Positions 34,832-45,572 of a stretch of 64,000 bases of DNA are shown in pieces (within the stretch, counting starts at the first letter, position 1; every line of letters begins with the position of its first letter). The stretch is taken from assembly GCA_023213315.1 (NCBI GenBank), contig JAKCPI010015529.1, positions 78,799-142,798 of the forward strand, given 5' to 3'. Below the pieces are notes generated by a model. The model made no database searches. It worked only from the letters and a program-made list of their open reading frames with translations, and had not been told where the DNA came from. Origin of the DNA: Euborellia annulipes (taxonomy: Eukaryota > Arthropoda > Insecta > Dermaptera > Anisolabididae). Position numbers and translations under genes: made by a program.

Positions 34832-35584
34832 TTTGCAAAATTATTTTTTATAAAATTAAATATAGTTCACAGATATATAAACAAACTAATTATAAACTTT
34901 ATATTAAGATGATAAACTTTTCAAAAATTAAAAATATCAATTAACACATTTACACATTTTTAATAAAGAATAATCTTAAAAACGAACGTCAGAATAGAAT
35001 TAAGGGGAATGTTATTTTTTTTTTTAATTTTATTTATAAAAACTCCATTCGAAATGATATACGAAAACACAAATTCTTAACTTTACTAAATAAATTAATG
35101 ATAAAAATATATAATTATATGTATTTTAAAGTAATAAAACGATACTTTTAATAATTATGATGATAATAAGTTAAGTATTTGTCATTTGGATAAAAAATTT
35201 ATTTATGGAGAAATTGGGTTACGAATTCTCCCTGGAGAAAACTGACTGGTGCTGCCATATCTACGGCGACAAAAGGAATTAATACGAGGCCTCATCAGAT
35301 TTCATTAATTAAATTAATTTCATTTTTCTCTAAATAAATATGTTTCAAATGTTTCTATACTATCATTTACTAATAATTTATTTATTTATTTATTTATTAA
35401 CAAACAAGCAATCAATTATTCTTAATCATTTAAATTATAATCTTTAAATTTATTTGAATTTGGCTCCGCTTAGAATAAGATATTTTAATCCTAAAAGATT
35501 TCAAAATTCATATTTAGATTTTATATAAATATTTTTTATAAAATTTTTGATAATAAAATTTAATAAGTAAGATAGTTATTTTAT
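34832..35584. other. Divergent intergenic region
   Basis: AT-rich DNA between the head-to-head C19orf47 homologue and alpha-actinin. It probably holds the promoter of the former. Confidence 0.4.
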
Positions 35585-35835
35585 TAGTGTGATGTTGGCA
35601 GTAGCGAGTCGGCGGAGCACGCCGCCTGTCACGTGACATTTGGCTGGCGTCCCGAGCGTTTGCAACGAGCCTGAGTTGCAACTCGTCCAGCGAGCGAGAA
35701 AGCATCTCCGCGAATTAACCCTTGGCCAGGGGTTATACGGTGTATGTTTGGAGGTGTCACGCCTAGCCTCCTCCGGGCTAATTGTTATTCTCGCATATCT
35801 CGTTTCATTTACAATCATACTAGTATTCATTATCA
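35585..35835 (+). promoter_or_regulatory. GC-rich 5' region of alpha-actinin with palindromic E-box
   Basis: Sharp rise in GC content and CpG immediately upstream of the start codon. GTCACGTGAC at 35628-35637 is a perfect 10-bp palindrome around the CACGTG E-box. Likely promoter plus 5' UTR; the transcription start cannot be placed. Confidence 0.55.
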
Positions 35836-35952
35836 ATGATGACCGAACACGTGAATAATATAGACCAGTACGGGGACGGTTATATGGAGCCGGAGGAGGA
35901 ATGGGAACGTGAAGGATTGTTGGATCCAGCATGGGAAAAACAACAGAAAAAG
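35836..35952 (+). CDS. Actn: Alpha-actinin, first coding exon only
   Basis: ATG ATG ACC... encodes [20 protein letters not shown] followed by [18 protein letters not shown], then donor GTATTT. The segment YM(E/Q)PEE-(D/E)W-(D/E)R...[10 protein letters not shown](R/K)K is the invariant N-terminal leader that precedes the first calponin-homology domain of animal alpha-actinins, where the next residues are TFTAWCN. Alpha-actinin is a dimeric actin crosslinker of Z-discs and adhesion sites. No exon for the calponin-homology domains was found downstream in the window, so intron 1 exceeds 28 kb. Either of two adjacent ATGs could be the start. Confidence 0.92.
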
Positions 35953-36409
35953 GTATTTATTCGTCGACTCTTTTTACTTATTATTCAAAACAATTTGATA
36001 TTTATATGTAATTTTCAAAATTACACCATTATTTTTGTGATTTATAAAGCCGGTATTCACTTTCTTATCATGCACTCTTTAAAAAAATTCAAAGAATATA
36101 ATAAATATTTGAATTTAATAATGAAATCACCTCTTCATGCATTATAGAACTAAGAATATAAAATATTCTATTCAAAAGTCAACTGTCAAAATCACTACTC
36201 AAATTTTATGAAAGGATTCGTTATTAGAATGATTTTTTTAAACAAATATGTTAAAACTTAAGCTATCAATTCTCTTTTTTTTTATAATTACACACACATT
36301 TTATTCCTTGACTTATTTTTTTTATTAAATTATTAAATCACTTTCTATCAAAGTTTAATAAAAAAAAAAAATTAAAAGCTTTTGATCATTCACTTAAGGT
36401 GATTCTTTT

Positions 36410-36490
36410 TGCTACAAATCAATTTAAATAAATAGGGAAGGGGTCTAAATGGCCTCCGATGCCGAAAAAGACCTTAATTAAATTAAAAAA
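36410..36490 (+). mobile_element. SINE tail fragment
   Basis: AATTTAAATAAATAGGGAAG then GGTCTAAATGGCCTCCGATG, as in the SINE tails at 9660, 19340 and 53350. Confidence 0.55.
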
Positions 36491-36728
36491 AAGGTGATTC
36501 TTTGGACAACAATCTTAAAACAAATGTTTCATTTGAATATTTTGTGATTGTTTTCTAAAGAAGTACACAAAATTTTTATAAAAACAGAATCATTCGGTTA
36601 ACATTAATTAATTTAATTCATAAATAAACAATTTATTTTAACTAAGTGAATATATATATATATAAAATTTCGTTTCGATCACTCAATATTTAGCATTCCT
36701 TACAACAGTCATACTTTTTATGTGATTG

Positions 36729-36768
36729 TTCACTGAAGAAGTCGATTGAATCTGACTTTGAAAGGTTG
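36729..36768 (+). ncRNA. Degenerate hammerhead-like core
   Basis: CACUGAAGAAGUCGAU...GACUUUGAAAGGUUGC: core heptamer CUGAAGA and a GUC/GAC stem II, but no convincing stem I. Single copy, not in an inverted pair. Confidence 0.3.
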
Positions 36769-37737
36769 CATTTAATACAAATAACCCAGTTAATTAATAA
36801 TGAAACAATTTATGAATTTATTCATAATATTTTGTAATTTATAAACCGCCCACTTATTACCCTAAATCTCGCTTTTATCTGATATTAATATATTATTAGT
36901 TATACTAAAATGCAGGATAAGTGATTTGTTATTTAATTTTTGTCAGAGTTTTCAATTTTTCTGACATATAGGCCTTTCAAATGCAGTTGACATACTATCT
37001 CCCCTATTTTTGGTTTCACCTTAGAAGCGTCATCAGTTCTTCAGTGACGTATAATTCGCTCGAGCCTCCCGGACAAAAATAAAATTGTTATTCGTTCGTG
37101 TTTTATAACTAGGCTTGTATTAAATTACATATATTAAATATATTTTATATACACACACTCATATGTTTTTTAGTCTGACTCACTTTTAGATTTACATCAG
37201 AAAAATATCTCTAAGAGTGGCGGATTTTTTTTTTTAAATTTAGAGACGTTTTTTAAAGTGAAATTATTCATCTAAAAATAAATATTATAAATAACTCTCG
37301 ATTTATAAATACACCTTTTAAGTTAGGAACATTTTTTTAATGTTTTTTTTTCTTTTTTTTAATTAAATCACTAAACTATTTTTTATGTCACTCCAGATTA
37401 CTTTCTTATTTACAATTAACGTTCCATAAAATTTGCTTAATTTTTTTTTCTCTCAAGACTTACATAAGAAAATAAATAGTGAGGACCAATTGCCTGTCAA
37501 AAATTGATGTAACAATAATAATTTGTTCTTGTTCCTTATTTTCCTTCATAGAGCTTTATAACATTTTGTTCTTTATTTTTTCTAACATATTCTAATCATA
37601 ATATCATTTATAAAATTAGAATCTTCCAAGGGAATTCTTTAATAATATAAATTTTCTTCAAATAATCAGTATACTCATGAAATGTTTTCTATTTACCAAA
37701 TGCTCTTTTTAGTTTGTTAGTAGGTCTATATAAGGAA

Positions 37738-38100
37738 AAACTCGAGAGGGAATTCTCCTAGACTTTCTCTTATACGCCTTTTAATGTGATTATCTCAAAA
37801 ACTATGCAGTTTTCGAAAAAAAAAAATAATTAAAACTGTTTAAAATTGTGCAATTTATCATGAAAAAAAAAAATAGAAAATTTTTTATTGAACAGATATA
37901 TTCCAAAAAATCTATGTTAGAATCAGATAGCAAATTTCATATTACTCGTAGTATTTTTGAGTTATCGTGATCACACACACTCACTTAGTCACTTCAAAAA
38001 AATTTTTTTTTTTTTTTTTGATGTCTAAATTATTGAAAATCATTAAAATCTCGAGATCGATTTTTTGACGATTTCCTTCTATTATATATAAGAGTTAAAA
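37738..38100 (+). repeat. Interspersed repeat R3, copy a
   Basis: Contains GTGATTATCTCAAAAACTAT and GCAGTTTTCGAAAAAA, and ends in an AT-rich GAGATCGATTTTTTGACGAT segment. A diverged inverted copy is at 40670-41050. Confidence 0.55.
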
Positions 38101-38181
38101 AAATTCCATAAAAGTACACCGTAGTTTATTAAATTTTTAAAAATTAATTAATCTGGGAGAAAAACTTTTTTTTTTGTTTTA

Positions 38182-38404
38182 AAAACACAGTTTTTTCTAC
38201 TCACACTCACCCACACATACACAGTCTTCTCGGCAACTCAGGCGATATAGGACTTTTTACGATTCTTGTGTATTTAATAATATATGTATTGAGGGTCCAG
38301 GCATATTTATTTAAGCCATATATAAAATCATCCGACTGCCTGGGATCCGAACCCGCGACCCTTCGTATACAAGGCCAGCACGCTACCAACCACACCACGG
38401 ACAA
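38182..38404 (-). mobile_element. tRNA-derived SINE (main family)
   Basis: Minus strand: head GTCCGTGGTGTGGTTGGTAG then CGTGC (A box), GGGTCGCGGGTTCGGATCCC (B box), body and a tail of TGTG words. Target-site duplication not clear. Confidence 0.8.
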
Positions 38405-39202
38405 CTTAATATTTATTATTTTTTGCTCTTGATTTGTTAAAATTTCAACAATTCTCCTTGAAATCTTTTTGCTTTTATCTACATGGGTGACTTTTTGTTT
38501 TGTGTTTTCTCAAAAATATTTGGCCGAATTTAAACAAAATTTGTTAGATATTTGTTTTTCATTCTGAAAGACTCTAAAAATTAGAATGGTGATTGTATTA
38601 AATGTCATTAAAATAACAATTTTTTACTGAATCATTTTCTGCTATCTATCCTAATGATAACACTTATTACTAACCTTTAAAGCAACAGGTCCCAAGGGCT
38701 ACAATCAATATGTTCCAATTTGGTTTTTAATTAATTTTTATAATAAAACTACTCCATAAATAATATAGCTTTATTTGTAGTAGGATATTTAGTTTAGATA
38801 TTTAAAAAAGTTAATTTCTTTTCTTACTAAGATATTTGCAGATGTCTATCAATTATCTTTCATATCTAAATAATACGGATATTGTTTGAATTTTTCTTAT
38901 CTGATTACAAAACTAAAGTCAGCCAATTTTTTCAATATAAAAATTCTAATTAATCCTTTTGAAATTTTATGAATTTCTCACCTTACCTTTACCTTCTACT
39001 GTACATATAAACAAGACCAACAACCTCATTAATCACAATTTAAAGAACATTTTAACTTTCTGTTCTAATTCCCCAAATAAGGTCCAATTATATTAGAAAT
39101 TTTTCTTATAAATTCTTTGAATGATCTGCAATTTGCCCCCCCCCCCCTCTCACCTCTACTACCAAATATTTCCAAAAAAAAATTTCATATAAATTATGAC
39201 GT

Positions 39203-39442
39203 CTTTTTTTTAACACACACTTTTTTCTCATTCACACAATCTTTTCGACAACTTGGGCCATATAAGACTTTGACGATAACCGTTATTATTTATAATATCT
39301 ATTGGGGGTCCAGGCATTTTTATTTAAGCCATTTGGTTTCCAAATGGCTTAAATAAAATCATCGGACTGCCTGGGGTCCGAACCCGCCACTTTTGGTATA
39401 CGAGGCTAGCACGCTAACCGCTACACCAAGCCCGAGGGCAAT
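39203..39442 (-). mobile_element. tRNA-derived SINE (main family), full length
   Basis: Nine-base duplication TTATGACGT at 39194-39202 and 39443-39451. Minus strand head GGTGTAGCGGTTAGCGTGC and B box GGGTTCGGACCCC. The body contains the self-complementary pair AAGCCATTTGG/CCAAATGGCTT separated by a few bases, giving a stable hairpin. Confidence 0.88.
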
Positions 39443-39554
39443 TTATGACGTTAATTAATAATAGGTATCAAATAATTTATTTTTGAATCTTTTCGTCATT
39501 GGTGACAGTCAACGATATATACAGGCATATTTAATTATCATATTTATTTAAATA

Positions 39555-39655
39555 AATTTTATTACTCAGGACGGGAAGTGAACCTCTAACCCTTGACGCT
39601 TTGGATCATGAATCAAGAAGCTGGCCACTATCCCACGGGACAGGGGCACCAATTA
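39555..39655 (-). mobile_element. tRNA-headed SINE (third family)
   Basis: Minus strand GGTGCCCCTGTCCCGTGGGA then TAGTGGCC (A-box region) and AGAGGTTCACTTCCCGTCC (B box), followed by a TTATTTAAATAAA tail. Confidence 0.55.
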
Positions 39656-40261
39656 AGTTACTATATACGAGTTAACTACATCCATAAAAAATGTATAAAA
39701 TTCTCGTGAAATAAGAAAAAATACTAACAAATTTTAACATATTGCCAATTAGAATCATTTTTTTTTTTGAAATTTGATTAGGTTCTTTGCTGTAAGTGCA
39801 TAAAACGCCGTTTAATTTTATAATTGGAGTATTAGCTGGATGGTTAATCAAAAATTTTAATTATTTTTATCTGATGATCCATATTTCAAATAGCCATTCA
39901 AATTTTATAGTTGTCTATACATTTTAATTTAATAAATTTATTGGATTGAGTGGGGATTTCTTTCTCCTGAAATATCCATGTCAAATTCCATTCCCTACAG
40001 GAAACAGAAACAATTATTAATTTCATTTTGAATGATTTATGATTATTAAACGATCACATTAAAGAGTGAAATGAGTTTCTTGTGAATCATGTGCATTTCG
40101 TTTATTTTTTGAACTCTGATTTGTGTAGTAATTTTTATTAAACTTTTCTGGCATTCAAACATTTCAATTTATATATAATTGCTTTTGAAGTTGTGGCTGT
40201 GATGTGATTATAATGGAGACATCAGTCAAATAGGAATGCTCTAGGTTCAATAAAACTCCCA

Positions 40262-40308
40262 GAATAAGACGTTTGGGCCTGAATTTATTTGGCCATCTTC
40301 ATTTATTA
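40262..40308 (-). ncRNA. Hammerhead-like core with 5-bp stem I
   Basis: Minus strand AAUAA-AUGAAGA-U-GGCC...GGCC-CAA-ACGU-C-UUAUU. Stem I AAUAA/UUAUU and stem II GGCC/GGCC pair. Core base changes: A for C3 and C for G12. Confidence 0.5.
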
Positions 40309-40366
40309 GGAATTATACACATAATGCAAAGTACACATGTGATTGAATCAGAATTTGTCAATAATT

Positions 40367-40411
40367 TCCAATAACTGAAGAATACCAAATAAATTCAGGC
40401 CCAAATTATTC
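40367..40411 (+). ncRNA. Hammerhead-like core, right arm (decayed)
   Basis: AAUAA-CUGAAGA...GGCCCAAAUUAUUC keeps CUGAAGA and the stem I strands but has lost GAA and ACGU. Confidence 0.4.
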
Positions 40412-40669
40412 TGGGAGTTTTATTGAACCTAGAGCATTCCAATTTGGCTGATGTCTCCATCTCTCCATTATAATTTTAATTTATATTCATACTAATTATA
40501 TTTAATTATACAATTATAAAATTGGAACCCACATTCTTCGAGTGTTAAAAATAATCTCAACACTTCTAACCTCGGAATAACAGTGCGGGGGAGATCGACA
40601 ATCTAGCAAGATTTATACAATTTTTCTCATTGTTTGAACACTATCTCCTTCCAATTTTGACAAATATTT

Positions 40670-41050
40670 TCTTTTTATTGTTTTTCGCCTTATGATTATA
40701 TTTTTACTTTCTTGAATACGAAATAGTGAAAGTTTTGTAATCTTAATTCGACTTCCCTGATTTAAAAAAAAAATGAATGTTTGGAATTATGAGTGTCTTT
40801 TAGAGGGAAGCCAGGTCGAGAAATTTAGATTCTGTTGCTTACATTAAAGTGTATATGTGTATGAACTTTTGGAGTAAATCCGTCAACCGGAAGTAGTACT
40901 TTACCTAATCAGTTTTTGTAATTTTCTGTCATATCATGATAAAACACACTATTTCAAACAGTTTTTATTATTACGCGTTTTTTTCGAAAGCTGAATAGTT
41001 TTTGAGATAATCACTAATTTATAGAAAATGCAAGAAAGTCGAGAGAAAAA
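40670..41050 (-). repeat. Interspersed repeat R3, copy b
   Basis: Inverted relative of 37738-38100; shares CGAAAGCTGAATAGTTTTTG and AGATAATCAC. Confidence 0.5.
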
Positions 41051-41095
41051 CATTCCCGAATTTTTTAAAATTTCAAAATCTCATTTAAAAATCTT

Positions 41096-41342
41096 TTTTT
41101 TTTAAACATTCACACTCACACTCGAACACACATTCGCACAATCTTTTCGGCAACTTCGACCATTTAAGACTTTGACTATAACCGTTATTATTTATAATAT
41201 CTTTTGGGGGTTCAGGCATTCTTATTTAAGCCATTTGGTATCCAAATGGCTTAAATAAAATCATCGGACTGCTGGGGGTCCGAACCCTCGACGTTCGGTA
41301 TAGAAGATAGGCACGCTACCAACTAGACCAAGCCCGTAGGCA
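41096..41342 (-). mobile_element. tRNA-derived SINE (main family), full length
   Basis: Eleven-base duplication TTAAAAATCTT at 41085-41095 and 41343-41353. Head, B-box region, body hairpin and TGTG tail as in the 39203 copy. Confidence 0.88.
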
Positions 41343-41999
41343 TTAAAAATCTTGACTTATTAATTAAATTTCATTTTAATTATCCTAATTTCTTATTTAA
41401 TTAATATCAACTTTTTAAATAAAAGAGTTCATTTTCCGTTGAAGTAGTTGACAATATTAACAACTCTCTCCAATAGAGGGGCGGAGTCTCCAGGTGATTT
41501 CATGCAAAAAACAAACGAAGCCGATCTTTGATCTTAGCCCACCTACGATGATCGGCTCCCACCTTATTTTTTTACCCCACCCTTTTTTATAAACGTCTCC
41601 TGGAATAAGAAAGTGGGAAATTATTCCTCCCTAACTCATGATGCCCTAAGAACCTTAATGTGAAGAGAATCAATCGGGAAGATATTCTGCCAGATATTCT
41701 ATTATCTTACCTTTAGTGATTTCAATCAACTTGGATTTGTATTATAATTTTGACACTTTTGAGATAAAGGATATGTAATATTACAACAAAAGAAGAATAT
41801 ATTTTGTTATTTCAAGAATGCAAAAAAAGGGAGAAAATGAGACAACCCAAATTAACTAAAGATTTCTAAAGAAAATAACATGTACAAAAATTTATAAACC
41901 TCTACAAAAATTTATGACAATTTCTTGATTTTATTACCTGTTGTTTTCACTTAAAACCTAGTCGTTAAAAAAGAGTTGATGTTTGTTTGGGTGGGTGGT
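41343..41999. other. Intron/intergenic, nothing recognised
   Basis: AT-rich with a modestly GC-richer patch at 41455-41600. No ORF or repeat boundary supported. Confidence 0.35.
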
Positions 42000-42120
42000 T
42001 TGTTAGAGAGCTGTTTTGTGTGTTAGGAACGCTAAGAGCTAGGAGCTACGAGGTGTTCGGGGCCCTAGGACCAGCACAGCATTGGGTTACCCCAGGGCGA
42101 CGGCAACGACGTCGACGTCC

Positions 42121-42321
42121 ATGCCCAAATTAGGCTTGGCGGGGTTCACAAGTGGTGCAGACGAGCAGAAGAGAAGAGAAGAACGAGAGATGAGAGTGCG
42201 CAGGGCGACTGGCCAGCCCCTCCCAACTTCCCAACGTCTACAGCCTCCGAAACCTCCCGAATCACTCATCTACAAATCCCTCTCTGTCTTAATACTCATC
42301 GTTACAATTTACATTCATTAA
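42121..42321 (+). CDS. Isolated GC-rich open frame, unknown
   Basis: From the ATG at 42121 (context GACGTCCATGCCC) an open frame of 66 codons runs to TAA: MPKLGLAGFTSGADEQ, a charged KRREEREMRVRRA helix-like stretch, then a Pro-rich LQPPKPPESL and a hydrophobic tail. GC content and CpG (42000-42260) are far above the surroundings, resembling only the alpha-actinin 5' region. It could be an alternative first exon, an exon of an unrelated gene or part of an old repeat. No donor site at the end of the high-GC part was identified. Family not recognised. Confidence 0.3.
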   Translation: MPKLGLAGFTSGADEQKRREEREMRVRRATGQPLPTSQRLQPPKPPESLIYKSLSVLILIVTIYIH

Positions 42322-42839
42322 AAATTATATGATCCTAAAAAAATTGAAATAGTCTCAATTTTCGTTTATCTAAATAGGTGTAATTATTTAGTAAAAATAA
42401 ATAATATTTTGTTTTTTTGGCAGAACATTTCAAACAAATAACGCTTCTGGTTAGTTTCCAAACCAAAATTACCACTTAATTTGATTATTTTTAAAAACTA
42501 GCCTATTATATTCCGCGAATATGATGTGATTTGATTATAAAACAGAAGTTGGTGAATTTGGTTGTACTCGAAACAAAAAAATTTATAAGTTGAATAAAAT
42601 CTGCCTGAATGAAGTGGAAAATGTTTTATTCACAAGAAAGCGAAAATGTCAGAAATCATAATAAAATAGAACAAACCCCACCCCTCAAAAAAACAAAATA
42701 AAATAATTTTTTAAATAAATGTACGTACCGACCCTAATATAATATGTTATACCGTATTTATAATATTAAGTGTCTTTACTAGTAGAGTTCCAAAAGGTTT
42801 TGGTAGTATATATATTTTGAAATTATTAAAAACATTTTC

Positions 42840-43020
42840 TTCTTGGCCCTTCGGCGGGCTTCGCGTCTAGCCTGGGGGGGGGGGGCTACGCCCCTGGACC
42901 CCCCGCCAGCTTGCTCGGGCCCGCCTGCAGCGGACGCTCGCCTTTTCTTAATTATGAGAAACTGGCTAGCGTCTAGACAGGGGGCTACGCCCTTTGTTTT
43001 AGACGAAGGGAATTTCCTAC
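42840..43020. repeat. GC-rich repeat-like island with G run
   Basis: Two copies of GGGGGCTACGCCC (about 42882 and 42980) and paired GCGTCTAG words in an otherwise AT-rich region. Looks like a transposon end rather than a gene. Confidence 0.4.
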
Positions 43021-43900
43021 AACAAAAAAATATCTTTTATATGTCCGTTATACAAGTGTCTTTTTAAATTATTAAGAAAAATGAAATACTGATTTAAATT
43101 AAGTGTTTTTATTATTCTTTTTTTAAGTACAAAAAAATAATCGATAAGTAAGCCCCATTAAAAAACTTTAAAGTCTTTTTGGCCTGAAAAGCGGATAGGA
43201 CAAAAAATAAATAATTTTTGAAACTATGGGAGAATTTTTTTTCTTACTTCTTAGTGGTAATGATCCCTTTTCAAAATGAATTAGGATTTTCATTACAAAG
43301 TTTTAAAAATTGGTGAAGAATAAGTTCGTTCTTTCTCTGTTGTTGTAGGCCATACGTTAAGAAAATTTTCTAATGTCATTAGGAATGTACTAATAGTTCC
43401 TGGTATTTTGCATTTTCTTTTATATTAATAGCAAATTTTCCTCGATAAGCAGGGTTGTTTTCAGGTGGTCGTTTGAAGATGTGGGTGCTTTTGTGCATGA
43501 AGTTTCCTTTTCTAGCTAACTGACTAAGTTGCAACCTTGGGCATTGTTGATGCTTTAGCTGGAGAAAAGTTATCAAAAAATGGTAAAAATGGGTTTATTC
43601 CGTAAAAACAGCCGAGATAACCCTTTTTCAAAATTACCTATTCAATTTATATTTTTCTCTTAATTTTGTTTATCAGCTAGCATCATTTTTTGTTAGAAAC
43701 TTCTACCTACAGTATATAATATTTTACTTCTCTTGAATAAAATAATTTATTTTTATCATCGTTGTTATTATGGATGCTTTGAGATCCAGAAAATAAATAT
43801 TAAGTTGAATGTTTATTTATCTAGGTAGGCCTAATATTCATCGTGACCTCATTTCATTTAAGACATTTTTGTGGCTGCCATGGATAAGAAGGACTAGGCT
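43021..43900. other. Intron/intergenic, nothing recognised
   Basis: AT-rich. The minus frame at 43379-43576 is not recognisable as a family and has no supporting splice sites. Confidence 0.35.
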
Positions 43901-44150
43901 GAAATTTCATCTTCATTCTTCTTCTTCTTCGCCTTAAATCCCGCGGTGCGGGGTCGGCGGTCATGGGTTTTGCGACCGGGAAGGAATAGAACAGATCGGC
44001 TCGTCGCACGGTCTGACTCCTGTTAAAAATATAGAAGGGAAGAGACTGACATGCAAAGAACAGAAGTACTGGCACTCCCAGCTAGGGTAGCTCGTGGTCG
44101 CCATCCACTTACCCACAAAATGTGGTCCCCTGAGCTATAGGCTGAAATTT
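43901..44150. repeat. GC-richer repeat-like island
   Basis: CTTCTTCTTCTTCTTCGCC followed by a balanced-GC stretch to TGTGGTCCCCTGAGC. Base use differs from the flanks; no boxes or ORF recognised. Class uncertain. Confidence 0.3.
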
Positions 44151-45539
44151 CATGATTATTTTAAATTATTCCTTCATGAATTTAACTTAACCACCTCACT
44201 TTGAAAGAAACCCTGTCAGAAAAATAAAAAAAATAACGTAAAATAACATTATATGTTAGAATTTACTAAGGTATAATATAATAAAAAGGACGAATCCACA
44301 CTAATTTAGAAAATCTTATTTCTTATTTAAATCCGTTTCTCTGGAGTTTTCTTTTACGTTTGTCTATCTTCAAAAATATTCTTGAACTTTTCTTTCAATT
44401 ACCCCATCCCCAGAAAACATGTTCGGTTCTAACAGGATGGTTGACTGTGAATTGGACGGGGTTAGTTTTTTTACTCACTAAAAGATTATTATTTGAAATA
44501 TAGGCCTATAAATACAGAAAAACCCTACAATTTGATTGTGATGACACCCTACAACATTTCAAACAATTCTTATTTTTAATTTCTTAAAATAAAATTTTTC
44601 CACTTTTGCTACCAAAAATCGCCGATGGCTATTATTTTCTTTCAAAATAACAACAAAATGATTAGATAAAAATTGAGATTTTTTTCTTTTATCGTTATTA
44701 TTATTCTCGCTACCAGAATTTATCTTAACAGGGAAGATACTTCAAAAACCCATAATATTCTCTTATCTATTTTTTTTTTTTTTTTTTAATTTGAAAATAA
44801 ATAAAGATAAATTATTTCGATACAGGTTCATTTTCTCTTCTTTAATACAATTCCCAAAAACAAAAGTTTTTTTATAAGAGACAGTTGTTTGTGGGTCGTT
44901 TGTTCTATCCAAAAACTCTCACCCTCTCTATCGAAAAACAAATTGTTCAAAATCTGCTGTTACTCATAAGAATTGATTAGCTATATTTATTTTTATTTAT
45001 TATTATTATTCAAACTATCGAGTGCCACTGGTTATATTATTATAATTGCTTTGTATGTTAAGTTAGGAAATGATATTAGTTGTCACCTATTCAAATTATT
45101 TTTGTTTAATATTCATAAAGGATGAAAGTGCATTCCTGTCGGAACATCACTTCAAAAGATTAAATTGAAGAAAATGACCTTATTTCCATAAAGTTATTAT
45201 TATTTTTTCTTTAAATTTAATTCAAATCATAAATAAACAAATAAATCATAATTTTAATTGAATTCTATTTATTAATATTCAAAACATGATAATTTTTTTG
45301 CCTTGATCATTAAAGCCGGATCGTTTTAAAAAGAGATAATATTATTTCCAAAGAGATGTGATATCTTATTTTTTTAATGATATTTATATCGTTGATGACA
45401 TCAATCATGTTTTCTCACTTACTTCAATTACCTCTTATATATATATATCGGTACATAAAACCAGTGGTTCTTAACCAGGTGAATTCTGGAAGTAGAAAAT
45501 CAATTTGAGTATTTGGAAAGTTTTGCCAGCCAGCAAATG

Positions 45540-45572
<33 letters not shown>

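Larger units (their letters stand above)
40209..40472. mobile_element. Inverted-repeat element with two hammerhead-like cores
   Basis: Arms ATAATGGAGACATCAGTCAA and inverse AATTTGGCTGATGTCTCCAT, then GGAATGCTCTAGGTTCAATA. Both arms read outward. Confidence 0.75.

Noticed and set aside
35576..35932. 118-codon minus-strand frame
   Set aside because: Antisense of the GC-rich alpha-actinin 5' region and first exon.
38320..38404. Functional tRNA gene (and similar heads at 41280, 48745, 52230, 53260, 55805)
   Set aside because: A and B boxes are present but cloverleafs do not close cleanly, and bodies, tails and target duplications show SINEs.
43379..43576. 65-codon minus-strand frame
   Set aside because: Looked faintly protein-like but no family, start context or splice sites support it.
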